Assembly (NCBI RefSeq): GCF_021462265.1
Contig: NZ_JAJONF010000033.1
Coordinates: 1-64,000 of the forward strand
Length of the DNA stretch: 64,000 nt
Source of the DNA: Streptomyces shenzhenensis
GTDB taxonomy: Bacteria > Actinomycetota > Actinomycetes > Streptomycetales > Streptomycetaceae
Direction: 5' to 3'
In this document: positions 48,915 to 57,119 of the stretch, piece by piece
How positions within the stretch are numbered: position 1 is the stretch's first letter
Layout of the letters: each line of letters begins with the position of its first letter
Position numbers and translations under genes: made by a program
Notes under the pieces: generated by a model
The model's input: the letters and a program-made list of their open reading frames with translations, nothing else
Database searches by the model: none
What the model was told of the DNA's origin: nothing

Positions 48915-50357
48915 TCAGCTGCGGCCCTCCGCCTCCAGCGGGGGCGTCGTGACGTTCCCGTGGTGGCGGCACTCCGGGCGTACGCAGCCGGGAGCCGGGC
49001 GGCGGACCATCGCGAAGGCCAGCGCCGCGCCGACCACCAGCGCCCCGGCGCAGATCGGCATCGCCCGGTCGAACGCCGCGTCGAAGGCCGGGGCCGAGCG
49101 GTACGCCTCCGGGCCCATCCCCGCCAGCAGCGGCAGCGCCGCCACCGCGATCAGGCTGGCGGCGCGGGCCGCCGCGTTGTTGATGCCGCTGGCGATGCCC
49201 GCGCGGGACGTGTCCACGGAGGCGAGGACGGAGGCGGTGAGCGGGGCGACCAGGGTGACCATGCCGACGCCCTGGACCAGGACCGCAGGGAGAACGTCGG
49301 TCAGGTAGTCCGCGTGTTCGCCGACGCGCAGCATCAGAAGCATCGCGGCGGCACAGAGCAGGGGGCCCACCGTGAGCGGGATGCGGGGGCCGATGCGGTC
49401 GGCGAGGGCGCCCGAGCGGGCCGAGAAGAGCAGCATCAGGGCCGTCGTCGGGAGCAGGGCCGTGCCGGCGGCGAGGGCCGAGTAACCCGCCACCACCTGG
49501 AGCTGGAGCGCGGTGAGGAAGAAGTAGCCGCCGAAGGCGCCGTACACGCACAGGGTGACGATGTTGAGGGCCGTGAACTGGCGGGAGCCGAAGATGTCCA
49601 GCGGGAGCATCGGGTCCCGGCGGCGCTTCTCGACGTACCAGAAGGCCACGCCCGCCGCGACGCCCGCCACGGCGAGCAGGGACGCGGCCCCGGCCTCGAT
49701 CAGCGCGAAGGTCACCAGGCCGAGCGTGAGGGCGCCGAGCGCCGCGCCGAGGACGTCGAAGCGCCCGTGAGCCCGGCCGTCGGCCGACTCGGGGACGTGT
49801 CGCAGGGCGACGGGCACGCAGAGCAGGGCGAGCGGGACGTTGAGGAGGAAGACCCAGCGCCAGCCGGGGCCGTCCACCAGCCAGCCGCCCAGGAAGGGGC
49901 CGACGGCCGCCCCGATGCCGCCGAAGCCGGACCACAGGCCGACGGCGCGGGCCCGGTCGTCCGGGTGGAAGGAGGCCTGGATGAGGGCCAGGGAGCCCGG
50001 TGTGAGGAGCGCGCCGCCGATGCCCTGGAGGGCGCGGGCGGCGATCAGCACGGTGTCGGTCGGGGCCAGGCCGCACATCAGGGAGGCGGCCGCGAACCAG
50101 ACGACGCCCAGCACGAAGATCTTCCGGCGGCCGTACTGGTCGCCGAGCGAACCGCCGAGCAGGATCAGACCGGCCAGCGTCAGCATGTACGCGTTGATCG
50201 TCCACTGCAGCGCGGACAGGCTCGCGTCCAGGTCCCGCCCGATGCGGGGCAGCGCGACGTTGACGACCGTCGAGTCGAGCATCGCCATGCTGGAGCCGAG
50301 GACGGTGGTGAGCAGGATCCACTTGCCCTGGGAAGAGGCCAGCCGGACGTCGGGCAT
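48915..50357 (-). CDS. MFS drug/proton antiporter (DHA2, 14-helix type)
   Basis: A 480-residue transporter with about fourteen helices. The DHA2 signatures are ILLTTVLGSSMAMLDSTVVNVALPRI (helix 1), LGGSLGDQYGRRKIF (loop 2-3), ARALQGIGGALLTPGSLALI (helix 4) and GLWSGFGGIGAAVGPFLGGWLVDGPGWRWVFLLNVP (helix 5, motif C). It exports drugs or toxic compounds with protons. ATG at 50357 has no clear ribosome site, but TGTATACC lies seven bases upstream, so the mRNA may be leaderless. No regulator is adjacent. Confidence 0.92.
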   Translation of the reverse strand: MPDVRLASSQGKWILLTTVLGSSMAMLDSTVVNVALPRIGRDLDASLSALQWTINAYMLTLAGLILLGGSLGDQYGRRKIFVLGVVWFAAASLMCGLAPTDTVLIAARALQGIGGALLTPGSLALIQASFHPDDRARAVGLWSGFGGIGAAVGPFLGGWLVDGPGWRWVFLLNVPLALLCVPVALRHVPESADGRAHGRFDVLGAALGALTLGLVTFALIEAGAASLLAVAGVAAGVAFWYVEKRRRDPMLPLDIFGSRQFTALNIVTLCVYGAFGGYFFLTALQLQVVAGYSALAAGTALLPTTALMLLFSARSGALADRIGPRIPLTVGPLLCAAAMLLMLRVGEHADYLTDVLPAVLVQGVGMVTLVAPLTASVLASVDTSRAGIASGINNAAARAASLIAVAALPLLAGMGPEAYRSAPAFDAAFDRAMPICAGALVVGAALAFAMVRRPAPGCVRPECRHHGNVTTPPLEAEGRS

Positions 50358-50430
50358 GGGTACAGGTATACAGCGGACCCGGCGCTGTCGGCGGATTCTG
50401 ACAGAAGCCGGGTCCGGACCGTGATGCGAC

Positions 50431-51453
50431 CTACTTGATCTTGTTGCCCGCCGAGCGCAGGTTCTGCGTGGCCTCGAGGACACGCGCGGCCATGGACGCC
50501 TCGGCCAGCTTGCCCCAGGTGCGCGGGTCGTACGTCTTCTTGGAGCCGACCTCGCCGTCGACCTTCAGGACGCCGTCGTAGTTCTTGAACATGTGGTCGG
50601 CGATCGGACGGGTGAAGGCGTACTGGGTGTCCGTGTCGAGGTTCATCTTCACGACGCCGTTCTCCAGCGCGGTGAGGATCTCCTGCTCGGTGGAGCCCGA
50701 GCCGCCGTGGAAGACGAAGTCGAACGGCGACTGCTTGCCGAACTTGGCGGCCACGCCGTCGTTCAGCTCCTTCAGCAGGTCCGGGCGGAGCACGACGTTG
50801 CCCGGCTTGTAGACGCCGTGCACGTTGCCGAAGGAGGCGGCGAGCAGGTAGCGGCCCTTCTCCCCGAGACCGAGGGCCTCGGCGGTACGGATCGCGTCCT
50901 CGACGGTCGTGTAGAGCGAGTCGTTGATCTCGTGGGAGACGCCGTCCTCCTCGCCACCGGTCGGGGTGATCTCGACCTCGAGGATGATGTTGGCGCGGCG
51001 GGCCTGCTCCAGGAGCTCCTGCGCGATGGCCAGGTTGTCGGCGAGGGTCTCGGCGGAGCCGTCCCACATGTGCGACTGGAAGAGCGGGTTACGGCCGTTC
51101 TTCACCCGCTCCTCGGAGATCGCGAGCAGCGGACGTACGTACCCGTCGAGCTTGTCCTTCGGGCAGTGGTCCGTGTGCAGCGCGATGTTCACCGGGTACT
51201 TCTCGGCGACGATGTGCGCGAACTCGGCGAGCGCCACCGAGCCGGAGACCATGTCCTTCTTGTACTGGCCGCCCAGGAACTCGGCGCCGCCGGTCGAGAT
51301 CTGGACGATGCCGTCGCTCTCCGCCTCCGCGAAGCCGCGCAGCGCCGCGTGCAGGGTCTGGGTCGAGGTGACGTTGATGGCCGGGTAGGCGAACTTGCCT
51401 GCCTTCGCCCGGTCGAGCATCTCGTTGTAGACCTCGGGGGTTGCGATGGGCAT
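50431..51453 (-). CDS. fba: Class II fructose-bisphosphate aldolase
   Basis: A 340-residue zinc aldolase of glycolysis and gluconeogenesis. It shows FAYPAINVTSTQTLHAALRGFAEAESDGIVQIS at the start, zinc-site HTDHCPKD (near 106), FQSHMWDGS with a catalytic acid (near 140), EVEITPTGGEEDGVSHE (near 175), ASFGNVHGVYKPG (near 215) and FVFHGGSGSTEQEI (near 250). Length fits class IIA enzymes. It starts at ATG 51453 behind GGAG. The 160-base region before it (51454-51613) carries only its promoter. Confidence 0.97.
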   Translation of the reverse strand: MPIATPEVYNEMLDRAKAGKFAYPAINVTSTQTLHAALRGFAEAESDGIVQISTGGAEFLGGQYKKDMVSGSVALAEFAHIVAEKYPVNIALHTDHCPKDKLDGYVRPLLAISEERVKNGRNPLFQSHMWDGSAETLADNLAIAQELLEQARRANIILEVEITPTGGEEDGVSHEINDSLYTTVEDAIRTAEALGLGEKGRYLLAASFGNVHGVYKPGNVVLRPDLLKELNDGVAAKFGKQSPFDFVFHGGSGSTEQEILTALENGVVKMNLDTDTQYAFTRPIADHMFKNYDGVLKVDGEVGSKKTYDPRTWGKLAEASMAARVLEATQNLRSAGNKIK

Positions 51454-51613
51454 CTGTCCGCTCCTTGAGTGTGCGGGTCGGCGTACTGCTGTTTTCTTAC
51501 GGCCCTGACCTAGACCTTGGGGGCGACGTCATCGTCGTCCCCATCTTTCCAGACATGAACCGATGCTCCGGGCTCCGGTCGAATCCGGGTCAATCCCACT
51601 CGTCAACCGGGTG

Positions 51614-52162
51614 TCAGTCCAGCCCCAGTTCATCCTTCGAGAAGGCGAACAGGTACGGCACCCCGGCACCCTCCTGGATCTTCTCGGCCGCGCCGGTGGC
51701 GCGGTCCACGATGGTGGCGACGGCGACGACCTCGGCGCCGGCCTCGCGCACGGCCTCCACGGCGGTGAGCGGGGAGCCGCCGGTGGTGGAGGTGTCCTCG
51801 ACGACCAGGACGCGCCGGCCCTTGATCTCCGGACCCTCCACCCGGCGCTGCATGCCGTGCGCCTTCGCCGCCTTGCGCACGACGAAGGCGTCCAGGCGAC
51901 GGCCCCGGGCGGCGGCGGCGTGCAGCATGCTCGCGGCGACCGGGTCGGCGCCCATCGTCAGCCCGCCGACGGCGTCGAACTCCAGGCCCTCGGTGAGGTC
52001 CAGCAGCACCTGCCCGACCAGCGGGGCGGCCTCGCCGTCGAGGGTGACGCGGCGGAGATCGACGTAGTAGTCGGCCTCCAGGCCCGACGACAGGGTCACC
52101 CTGCCGTGCACCACGGCCTTGTCCTTGATCTGTTGCAGCAGCTCAGCGCGTACGTCCGTCAT
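51614..52162 (-). CDS. pyrE: Orotate phosphoribosyltransferase
   Basis: A 182-residue enzyme converting orotate and PRPP to OMP in pyrimidine synthesis. The PRPP-binding loop VLVVEDTSTTGGSPLTAVEAVREAG is near residue 113. The early VVHGRVTLSSGLEADYYVDLRRVTLDG and FDAVGGLTMGADPVA segments are standard. It is only ten bases downstream of the aldose-epimerase gene, so the two share an operon. Other pyr genes are not in the window. Confidence 0.95.
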   Translation of the reverse strand: MTDVRAELLQQIKDKAVVHGRVTLSSGLEADYYVDLRRVTLDGEAAPLVGQVLLDLTEGLEFDAVGGLTMGADPVAASMLHAAAARGRRLDAFVVRKAAKAHGMQRRVEGPEIKGRRVLVVEDTSTTGGSPLTAVEAVREAGAEVVAVATIVDRATGAAEKIQEGAGVPYLFAFSKDELGLD

Positions 52163-52172
52163 GGCAGCAAGC

Positions 52173-52961
52173 TTAGAGGCGCGTCCACGTCCAGGTGGTC
52201 GTGGCTTCCAGCGGCTCCAGCGGGGTGACGAGCCGCGGCCGTGTGTTGAGCCCGTTCGGCGGTCCGGTCTGCGGCTCCACGCACACCGCCGCCTCCTGCT
52301 CGTCGTAGACGACGACCCACTGCTCGCGGGAGGCGACCTTCAGCTCCAGCTGCCCCGGCCAGGTGAGGGTGACGTCGACGCCGTCGGGCATGCCGAAACA
52401 GTCGTCCCAGGGGCCGGGCCGGGGGTCGACGCGGTTGCCGGTGGGCAGGTGGTCCGCGCCGCGCTCCTCCTGCCAGGCGGGCGTGAAGCCGACCCGGACG
52501 TCCTGGCCGCCGAGGTTCCGGTTGAACCACGGGTGCCAGCCGATCTGCGCCGGGAAGGAGTCGTCGTACGTCTCCACGGACATCGTCAGCGTCAGCGAGT
52601 CCTCGGCGAGCTGCACGACGTGGGCGACGCGGGCGGGGTGCGGCCAGGGGGCGCCGAGCTCGCGCGTGATCACGGCCTCGCTCGCCGAGACGCGTGCGGT
52701 GCGCCAGGCGCCGTCCCGGGCGGTGCCGTGGATGGCGTGCGGTGGGGAGTTGAGGGGCATCTGCACGACGGTGGCGCCGTCCAGGAAACGGCCGTCCCGG
52801 ATCCGGCCGCACCACGGCACCATCGGGAAGCAGCCGAAGCGGTCGCCCTGGCGGAGGAGTTCGAGGGATCCGACCTCGAGACCGGCGATCCGGCCGCCGT
52901 TGCCGGGGTGCAGGTGGAGGGTGGCGTCGCCTGCGGTCAGCGTGATGTCTTCGTTACTCAC
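52173..52961 (-). CDS. Aldose 1-epimerase family protein
   Basis: A 262-residue galactose-mutarotase-fold protein. PHAIHGTARDGAWR (near 78) and GWHPWFNRNLGG (near 145) carry the two histidines of the family. The late VCVEPQTGPPNG (near 235) holds the catalytic Glu in the usual VEPQT context. It interconverts anomers of a hexose or hexose phosphate. The start is GTG at 52961. A position immediately before pyrE is typical for Streptomyces. Confidence 0.92.
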   Translation of the reverse strand: MSNEDITLTAGDATLHLHPGNGGRIAGLEVGSLELLRQGDRFGCFPMVPWCGRIRDGRFLDGATVVQMPLNSPPHAIHGTARDGAWRTARVSASEAVITRELGAPWPHPARVAHVVQLAEDSLTLTMSVETYDDSFPAQIGWHPWFNRNLGGQDVRVGFTPAWQEERGADHLPTGNRVDPRPGPWDDCFGMPDGVDVTLTWPGQLELKVASREQWVVVYDEQEAAVCVEPQTGPPNGLNTRPRLVTPLEPLEATTTWTWTRL

Positions 52962-53054
52962 GGGATGACAGTACTGGGGCGAGGGCGTCGGGTTTCGGGT
53001 GCGGGTGGCCGGGGGCCGGGTTTCGGGTGCGGGCCGGGTTTCGAGTGCGGGCGA

Positions 53055-53126
53055 GTGGGGGCCGGTCGCGCCCACGCGGCGGCAGCCGCACATCGGATAC
53101 CGCTCCGCGCCCCTGACGGGGCGCTG
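53055..53126. repeat. Dispersed intergenic repeat, copy 1
   Basis: The first 28 bases (starting GTGGGGGCCGGTCGCGCCC, 53055-53082) are identical to 58346-58373, and the homology continues, with gaps, into CCCCTGACGGGGC. It lies in noncoding DNA upstream of the epimerase gene. Families of this kind with an internal CCCCTGACGGGGC hairpin are common between Streptomyces genes. Confidence 0.6.
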
Positions 53127-53215
53127 CGGTCGGCGCTCCTTTCCAGCTGCGGGCAGTCGTGCCTCCCCCAGGCACCCTGCCGGCGCCGGTAAGCGTCTCC
53201 ACCCGCGGCCCCGCG

Positions 53216-53968
53216 TCAACGCCGGCGCCGCAGCGCCCTCGTCACCACGATCGCCGACGCCAGCGCCAGGGCCGCCGCCGGTGCGGCCCACCGCAGTGCC
53301 GACGCGGCTGCCACTGTCTGCGGCGCGGGGACCGGCGCGTACCGCCCTCGCGGCGGTGCGTGGTCGACCTCCTCCGCGCTGCGGCCGATCATCGTCCGGC
53401 GCGCGTGCGCCGCCTCGGCGAAGATCTCCGGAAGCGGCTCCACCACCGGCTCGCTCACCGGTTCCGGCTCTGTCTCCGGTTCCGGCTCGGGCTCCAGGGA
53501 CGGCGGCGGGACCTCCGTCTCGAAGATCGAGGCCGGTTCCGGTTCTTCCGCGGCCTCCCCCAGCGCCTCCACGAACCGGTTCAGCAGCCTCGTCGCCGCC
53601 GACTCCACCGCCTCCGCCGGCAACTCGGCGACCCGCCCGCCGGCGGAGACCGTGCCGGTCACCGAGACCGCGCACCCCTCGTCCGTGTCCGCGAGGCGGA
53701 ACGTGAGCGCCAGCTTCACCGTGCCGGTGCCGCGGGCCTCGGTGGCGTCACCGTCGACCGCGTAGGAGCCGTCGTCGTGGGCGGTGACGCGCACGGAGCC
53801 CCGGTAGGTGATCGAGTGGCTGCCGACGCGGACCTTGAGGCGGCCGGTGCCGGGAGCGGCGCCCGCGTCCTGCTGGAGGCCGGGGACCGCCCGGGCGACC
53901 CGCGCGGGGTCGGCCAGCGCCCCCCTGAGCCGCGAGGCCGGGGCCGGGACGTACACCAGGTGCTCCAT
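53216..53968 (-). CDS. CoxG/SRPBCC-type membrane protein
   Basis: A 250-residue protein. Residues 1-145 are a START/SRPBCC-like domain of the CoxG type (PASRLRGALADPARVARAVPGLQQ, then SYRGSVRVT-like YRGSVRVTAHDD and GTVSAGGRVAELPAEAVESAATRLLNRFVEAL). Residues about 150-215 are a Pro/Glu-rich linker (EPEPEPETEPEP). The C-terminal helix AAPAAALALASAIVVTRAL plus RRRR anchors it to the membrane. CoxG proteins help position CO dehydrogenase, but no cox genes are here, so the role is unknown. Confidence 0.8.
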   Translation of the reverse strand: MEHLVYVPAPASRLRGALADPARVARAVPGLQQDAGAAPGTGRLKVRVGSHSITYRGSVRVTAHDDGSYAVDGDATEARGTGTVKLALTFRLADTDEGCAVSVTGTVSAGGRVAELPAEAVESAATRLLNRFVEALGEAAEEPEPASIFETEVPPPSLEPEPEPETEPEPVSEPVVEPLPEIFAEAAHARRTMIGRSAEEVDHAPPRGRYAPVPAPQTVAAASALRWAAPAAALALASAIVVTRALRRRR

Positions 53969-54068
53969 GCCGACTGAGCCTACCCACGAGCCGGTCCGGC
54001 ACACCCTCTCCGGCGCACGGCACGCTGCGCGCCTCCTTGACGGCCGCCGTCCGGGCAGACCGCTGTGC

Positions 54069-55709
54069 TCAGTACCGCGGATGCACCAGCGTCGACGGCG
54101 GCACACCGGCCGCCGGAGTCCTGAGCGCGTCCCTGCGCAGTGCCCCGCGCGTCAGCGTCCGCAGCCGCGGACCGTCGGCCGGGAGGTGTAACGGTGGTCC
54201 CCGCGGACCCGCCGCCGCCAGCAGGAAGCCCCAGTCGTGCGGGGCCCTGGACTCGCCCGCCGAGCGGTCGGGGCCCGGGGTGAAGCCGGCGTCCTGGCCG
54301 AGGACCCGGTAGGGGGTGGGGGCGAGGCCCGCCGCGCGCATCGTCGCGGCGACCGTCCAGAAGGCGTGGGGGCGGGCCTGGACCGGCCCCGCGTGGACGA
54401 CCAGGCGGCCGCCGGGGGCGAGGGCGCGGCGGGCGAGGCCGTAGAACTCCTCGGAGTACAGCTTGGTGCTGGCGGTGATGCCGGGGTCGGGCAGGTCGGC
54501 GATGACGACGTCGTAGCCGGAGCAGCCGCGGCGGGGTGCCTCGCGCAGCCAGTGGAAGGCGTCGGCGGTGAACACGTGGACGTGCGGGTCGTCGTAGGCG
54601 TGGCCGTTGAGCGCGGCGAGGGCGGGGTCGTGGCGGGCGAGGCGGACCAGGCCGGCGTCGAGTTCGACGACGTCGACGCGGTCGACGCCGGTGTGGCGCA
54701 GCACCTCGCGCGCGGCCATGCCGTCGCCGCCGCCGAGGATCAGCACGCGCGCGTGCGGGCCGGTCATCGCGGGGTGGACGAGGGCTTCGTGGTACCGGCG
54801 TTCGTCGCGGCCGCCGACCCGCAGCCGGCCGTCCAGGAAGAGGTCGAGGGGGCGGCCGTGGGTGCCGCCGGTGAGGACGATCTCCTGGACGTCGGTCTGC
54901 ACGGCGAGGCGGACGTCGGAGCCGTAGACGGCGTGCCGTGCGGCCCGTTCGAAGTCGCTGACGAGTGCGGCGGCGGAGCCGAGGACGCCGAGGACGGTGA
55001 CGTTGGCGACGAGGAGTGTCCAGCGGGTCCGGCGGGACAGGTCGCGGCGGAACAGGCCGAGGACCAGGGCGCCGCCGGCGACGACGTTGACGGTGCCGGT
55101 GAGCAGGGTGCCGGTCAGCTGGCCGAGCAAGGGCAGCAGCAGGAACGGGAAGGCGAGGCCGCCGACGAGCGCGCCGACGTAGTCGGCCGCGAACAGGTCG
55201 GCGACGGCGCCGCCCGCGTCCTGGCGGCGGATGCGCTGGATGAGTTCCATCAGCAGCGGCACCTCGGCGCCGATGAGCAGGCCGATGGCGAGGGAGAAGG
55301 CGACCAGCAGGCAGCGCGGGCCGGTGGCCCACAGGCCGCCCCAGCCGCCGGTCCAGGCGAAGACGGCGTACAACGCCATGGCGCTGCAGCCGCCGACCAG
55401 CGCCAGCGCGGCCTCCACCGCGGCGAACCCGGCCGCCGCGTGCCAGCGCAGGCGTTTCGCGGCCAGGGAGCCGACGCCCATCGCGAAGACCATCACGGAC
55501 AGCACGACGGAGGCCTGGGTGACCGAGTCGCCGATCAAGTAGGAGGCGAGGGCGACGAGTTCGAGTTCGTACACCAATCCGCAGGCCGCGCAGACGAACA
55601 CGCACACCAGGACCAGGAAGCGGCCCGTCCCCGGCCGCACGGGCAGCGGCGCGGGGGCACCCCAGTCCGGCGGTGCGCCGGGAGGGGCGGGTGCGTGTGG
55701 ATCGATCAC
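54069..55709 (-). CDS. Membrane-bound spermidine synthase-like protein
   Basis: A 546-residue protein. Residues about 28-260 form six or seven membrane helices, beginning LVCVFVCAACGLVYELELVALASYL. Residues about 280-500 are an aminopropyltransferase-like domain, with ILGGGDGMAAREVLRH (SAM-binding motif I, near 335), VVELDAGLVRLAR and YDVVIADLPDPG (near 415). Soluble spermidine synthases lack the membrane half. In these fused forms, common in actinomycetes, polyamine synthesis has not been shown, and a methyl- or aminopropyl-transfer role at the membrane is possible. DUF2617 lies upstream. Confidence 0.85.
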   Translation of the reverse strand: MIDPHAPAPPGAPPDWGAPAPLPVRPGTGRFLVLVCVFVCAACGLVYELELVALASYLIGDSVTQASVVLSVMVFAMGVGSLAAKRLRWHAAAGFAAVEAALALVGGCSAMALYAVFAWTGGWGGLWATGPRCLLVAFSLAIGLLIGAEVPLLMELIQRIRRQDAGGAVADLFAADYVGALVGGLAFPFLLLPLLGQLTGTLLTGTVNVVAGGALVLGLFRRDLSRRTRWTLLVANVTVLGVLGSAAALVSDFERAARHAVYGSDVRLAVQTDVQEIVLTGGTHGRPLDLFLDGRLRVGGRDERRYHEALVHPAMTGPHARVLILGGGDGMAAREVLRHTGVDRVDVVELDAGLVRLARHDPALAALNGHAYDDPHVHVFTADAFHWLREAPRRGCSGYDVVIADLPDPGITASTKLYSEEFYGLARRALAPGGRLVVHAGPVQARPHAFWTVAATMRAAGLAPTPYRVLGQDAGFTPGPDRSAGESRAPHDWGFLLAAAGPRGPPLHLPADGPRLRTLTRGALRRDALRTPAAGVPPSTLVHPRY

Positions 55710-55794
55710 TCTGCGACGTTACGTCACTCACTCGGTACGCTTCGTCACCCACACGTGTGGAACTCGGCGCCCTTTGACGCTCCGTTGGTTTATG

Positions 55795-56325
55795 TCATCC
55801 GGCCACGGGCTGGGGCACCGGAGCCCGTACGCCGACCCGGGTCCGGGTCGCCACCAGCTGGCCGTCCTGCGGATACGCGTGCCAGGTACGCCAGCGCACC
55901 TGGCCCTCGTGCCGCTGGGCCAGCATCGCCGTGAAGGCGTGCGGGCTGCCCGGGAAGACCCCGGCGAGGCCGTGCGGATGCTCGGAGACGAGGGCCAGCA
56001 ACTCCTGGGCGCGGCCCGCGAAGGAGCCCGGTGACAGCACCTCGACGCGGGCCGCGAACTCGTACTCCCAGTCGCCGACGCGTTTGGCGACCCCGAGCGG
56101 CAGGGGGGTGCTGGACCCCTGGATGCACGCCACCGTCTCCGAACAGCCGCCCCGTTCCTCCTCCAGGAGCACCTGGTGGGACGCGCCGAGCAGTCTCAAC
56201 TGCAGCTTCGCACCGCTCAGTTCCAGGTCGAGGGTGGCCAGGGCGGGCAGCGGTTCGCGCCCCAGGGCCCAGGCGAGGTCGGCCGCACGCGTATCGGTGT
56301 AGGTGGTGTTCAGGGTCGTGAGCAT
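55795..56325 (-). CDS. DUF2617 family protein
   Basis: A 176-residue soluble protein of the actinobacterial DUF2617 family. It has the expected text: LDLELSGAKLQLRLLGASHQV near residue 33, ETVACIQGSSTPLPLGVAKRVGDWEYEFAARVE near 63 and LAGVFPGSPHAFTAML near 115. It is beta-rich, with no catalytic motif known. ATG follows GGAG. It is the upstream neighbour of the spermidine-synthase-like gene, with 85 bases between them, and the two may be co-transcribed. Confidence 0.88.
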   Translation of the reverse strand: MLTTLNTTYTDTRAADLAWALGREPLPALATLDLELSGAKLQLRLLGASHQVLLEEERGGCSETVACIQGSSTPLPLGVAKRVGDWEYEFAARVEVLSPGSFAGRAQELLALVSEHPHGLAGVFPGSPHAFTAMLAQRHEGQVRWRTWHAYPQDGQLVATRTRVGVRAPVPQPVAG

Positions 56326-56590
56326 GGATCGGCTCCGCTAACACGCAAAAGAGGAGGAGTGTGGTCCGGCGCACCTCGGTCGACACGGGAGATCGGCCCG
56401 GCCGACCCGGCCAGGGGAGGGTGTCGTCAGGACGTCCGAGGCGCCGCTTTGGTGATTTAGAGGGAATCATGAACTGTGGCGCTGCCACAGCGTTTTTACC
56501 CAACTTCGTGGGGTTTCCATCCCTGCGAGGGCTCCACAGCTCAACTGTTCAGCCAAGTTGTGCGCCCCACCCATCCCGGCGCACGCCGGA
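56326..56590. other. Intergenic region with a small hairpin and T-tract
   Basis: No gene is seen. CTGTGGC and GCCACAG (56474-56490) form a seven-base stem with a three-base loop, followed by CGTTTTT on the plus strand. It looks like a small intrinsic terminator, but no plus-strand gene precedes it. It may end a small RNA or be part of the DUF2617 promoter. Confidence 0.4.
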
Positions 56591-56629
56591 GCGCCCGGGC
56601 AGAGCTCCCCCCGCTCTCTGCCCGGACGC
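56591..56629 (-). terminator. Terminator after the Cys/Gly-tail protein gene
   Basis: GCGCCCGGGCAGAG and CTCTGCCCGGACGC form a 14-base stem with one mismatch, 27 bases beyond the stop on the minus strand. Confidence 0.65.
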
Positions 56630-56655
56630 CCGGTCCCGCGCCCCCCTGGGGCGGC

Positions 56656-56979
56656 TCAGTTGCCCCCGCCGCCGCAGCCGCCCCCGCCGCACGACGACCC
56701 GCCCCCGCAGGACGACCCGCCGCCGCACGAGGAGTGCCCGCCGCCACAGGAGTGGCCGCCGCCGTGATGCCCGCCGTGCGAGGACGACGACCCCGAGTCC
56801 CCGGCCCACCAGCTGCCGGAGCTGTCGTAGGCCGAGGACGTCGAGGACGCGGAGCCGGCGCCCGCTCGGTACGCCCCCTTGCCCCTGCCGCACCTGCGGC
56901 CCCTGCCACCCCTGCGGACCGCAGACGCGATCGCGAGGCAGATGATCGCGGCCACCACCACGATGAAGACGGTGCCCAT
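56656..56979 (-). CDS. Small membrane protein with Cys/Gly/His-rich repeat tail
   Basis: A 107-residue protein. Residues 2-20 are a membrane helix (VFIVVVAAIICLAIASAV). Next is a basic stretch (RRGGRGRRCGRGKG), then Ser/Tyr-rich text. The last roughly 35 residues repeat GGG-H/S-S-C: HGGHHGGGHSCGGGHSSCGG, then CGGG units, ending CGGGGN. Seven cysteines alternate with glycine and three or more histidines, a metal-binding look. ATG at 56979 follows GAAGGTG. It is divergent from the aminotransferase gene. Function unknown. Confidence 0.7.
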   Translation of the reverse strand: MGTVFIVVVAAIICLAIASAVRRGGRGRRCGRGKGAYRAGAGSASSTSSAYDSSGSWWAGDSGSSSSHGGHHGGGHSCGGGHSSCGGGSSCGGGSSCGGGGCGGGGN

Positions 56980-57119
56980 GACGTCACCTTCTTTCCGTTC
57001 CCCCGAAGACGACCCCCCGTGGGCGCCCCGGCCGCCGCGAGAACGCGACGTGGACGGGGGATGCCCGGCCGACGCACCGGCCAAAGCGGAGTTGAGGAAC
57101 TCCAGAGCTTGGGCGCAGG

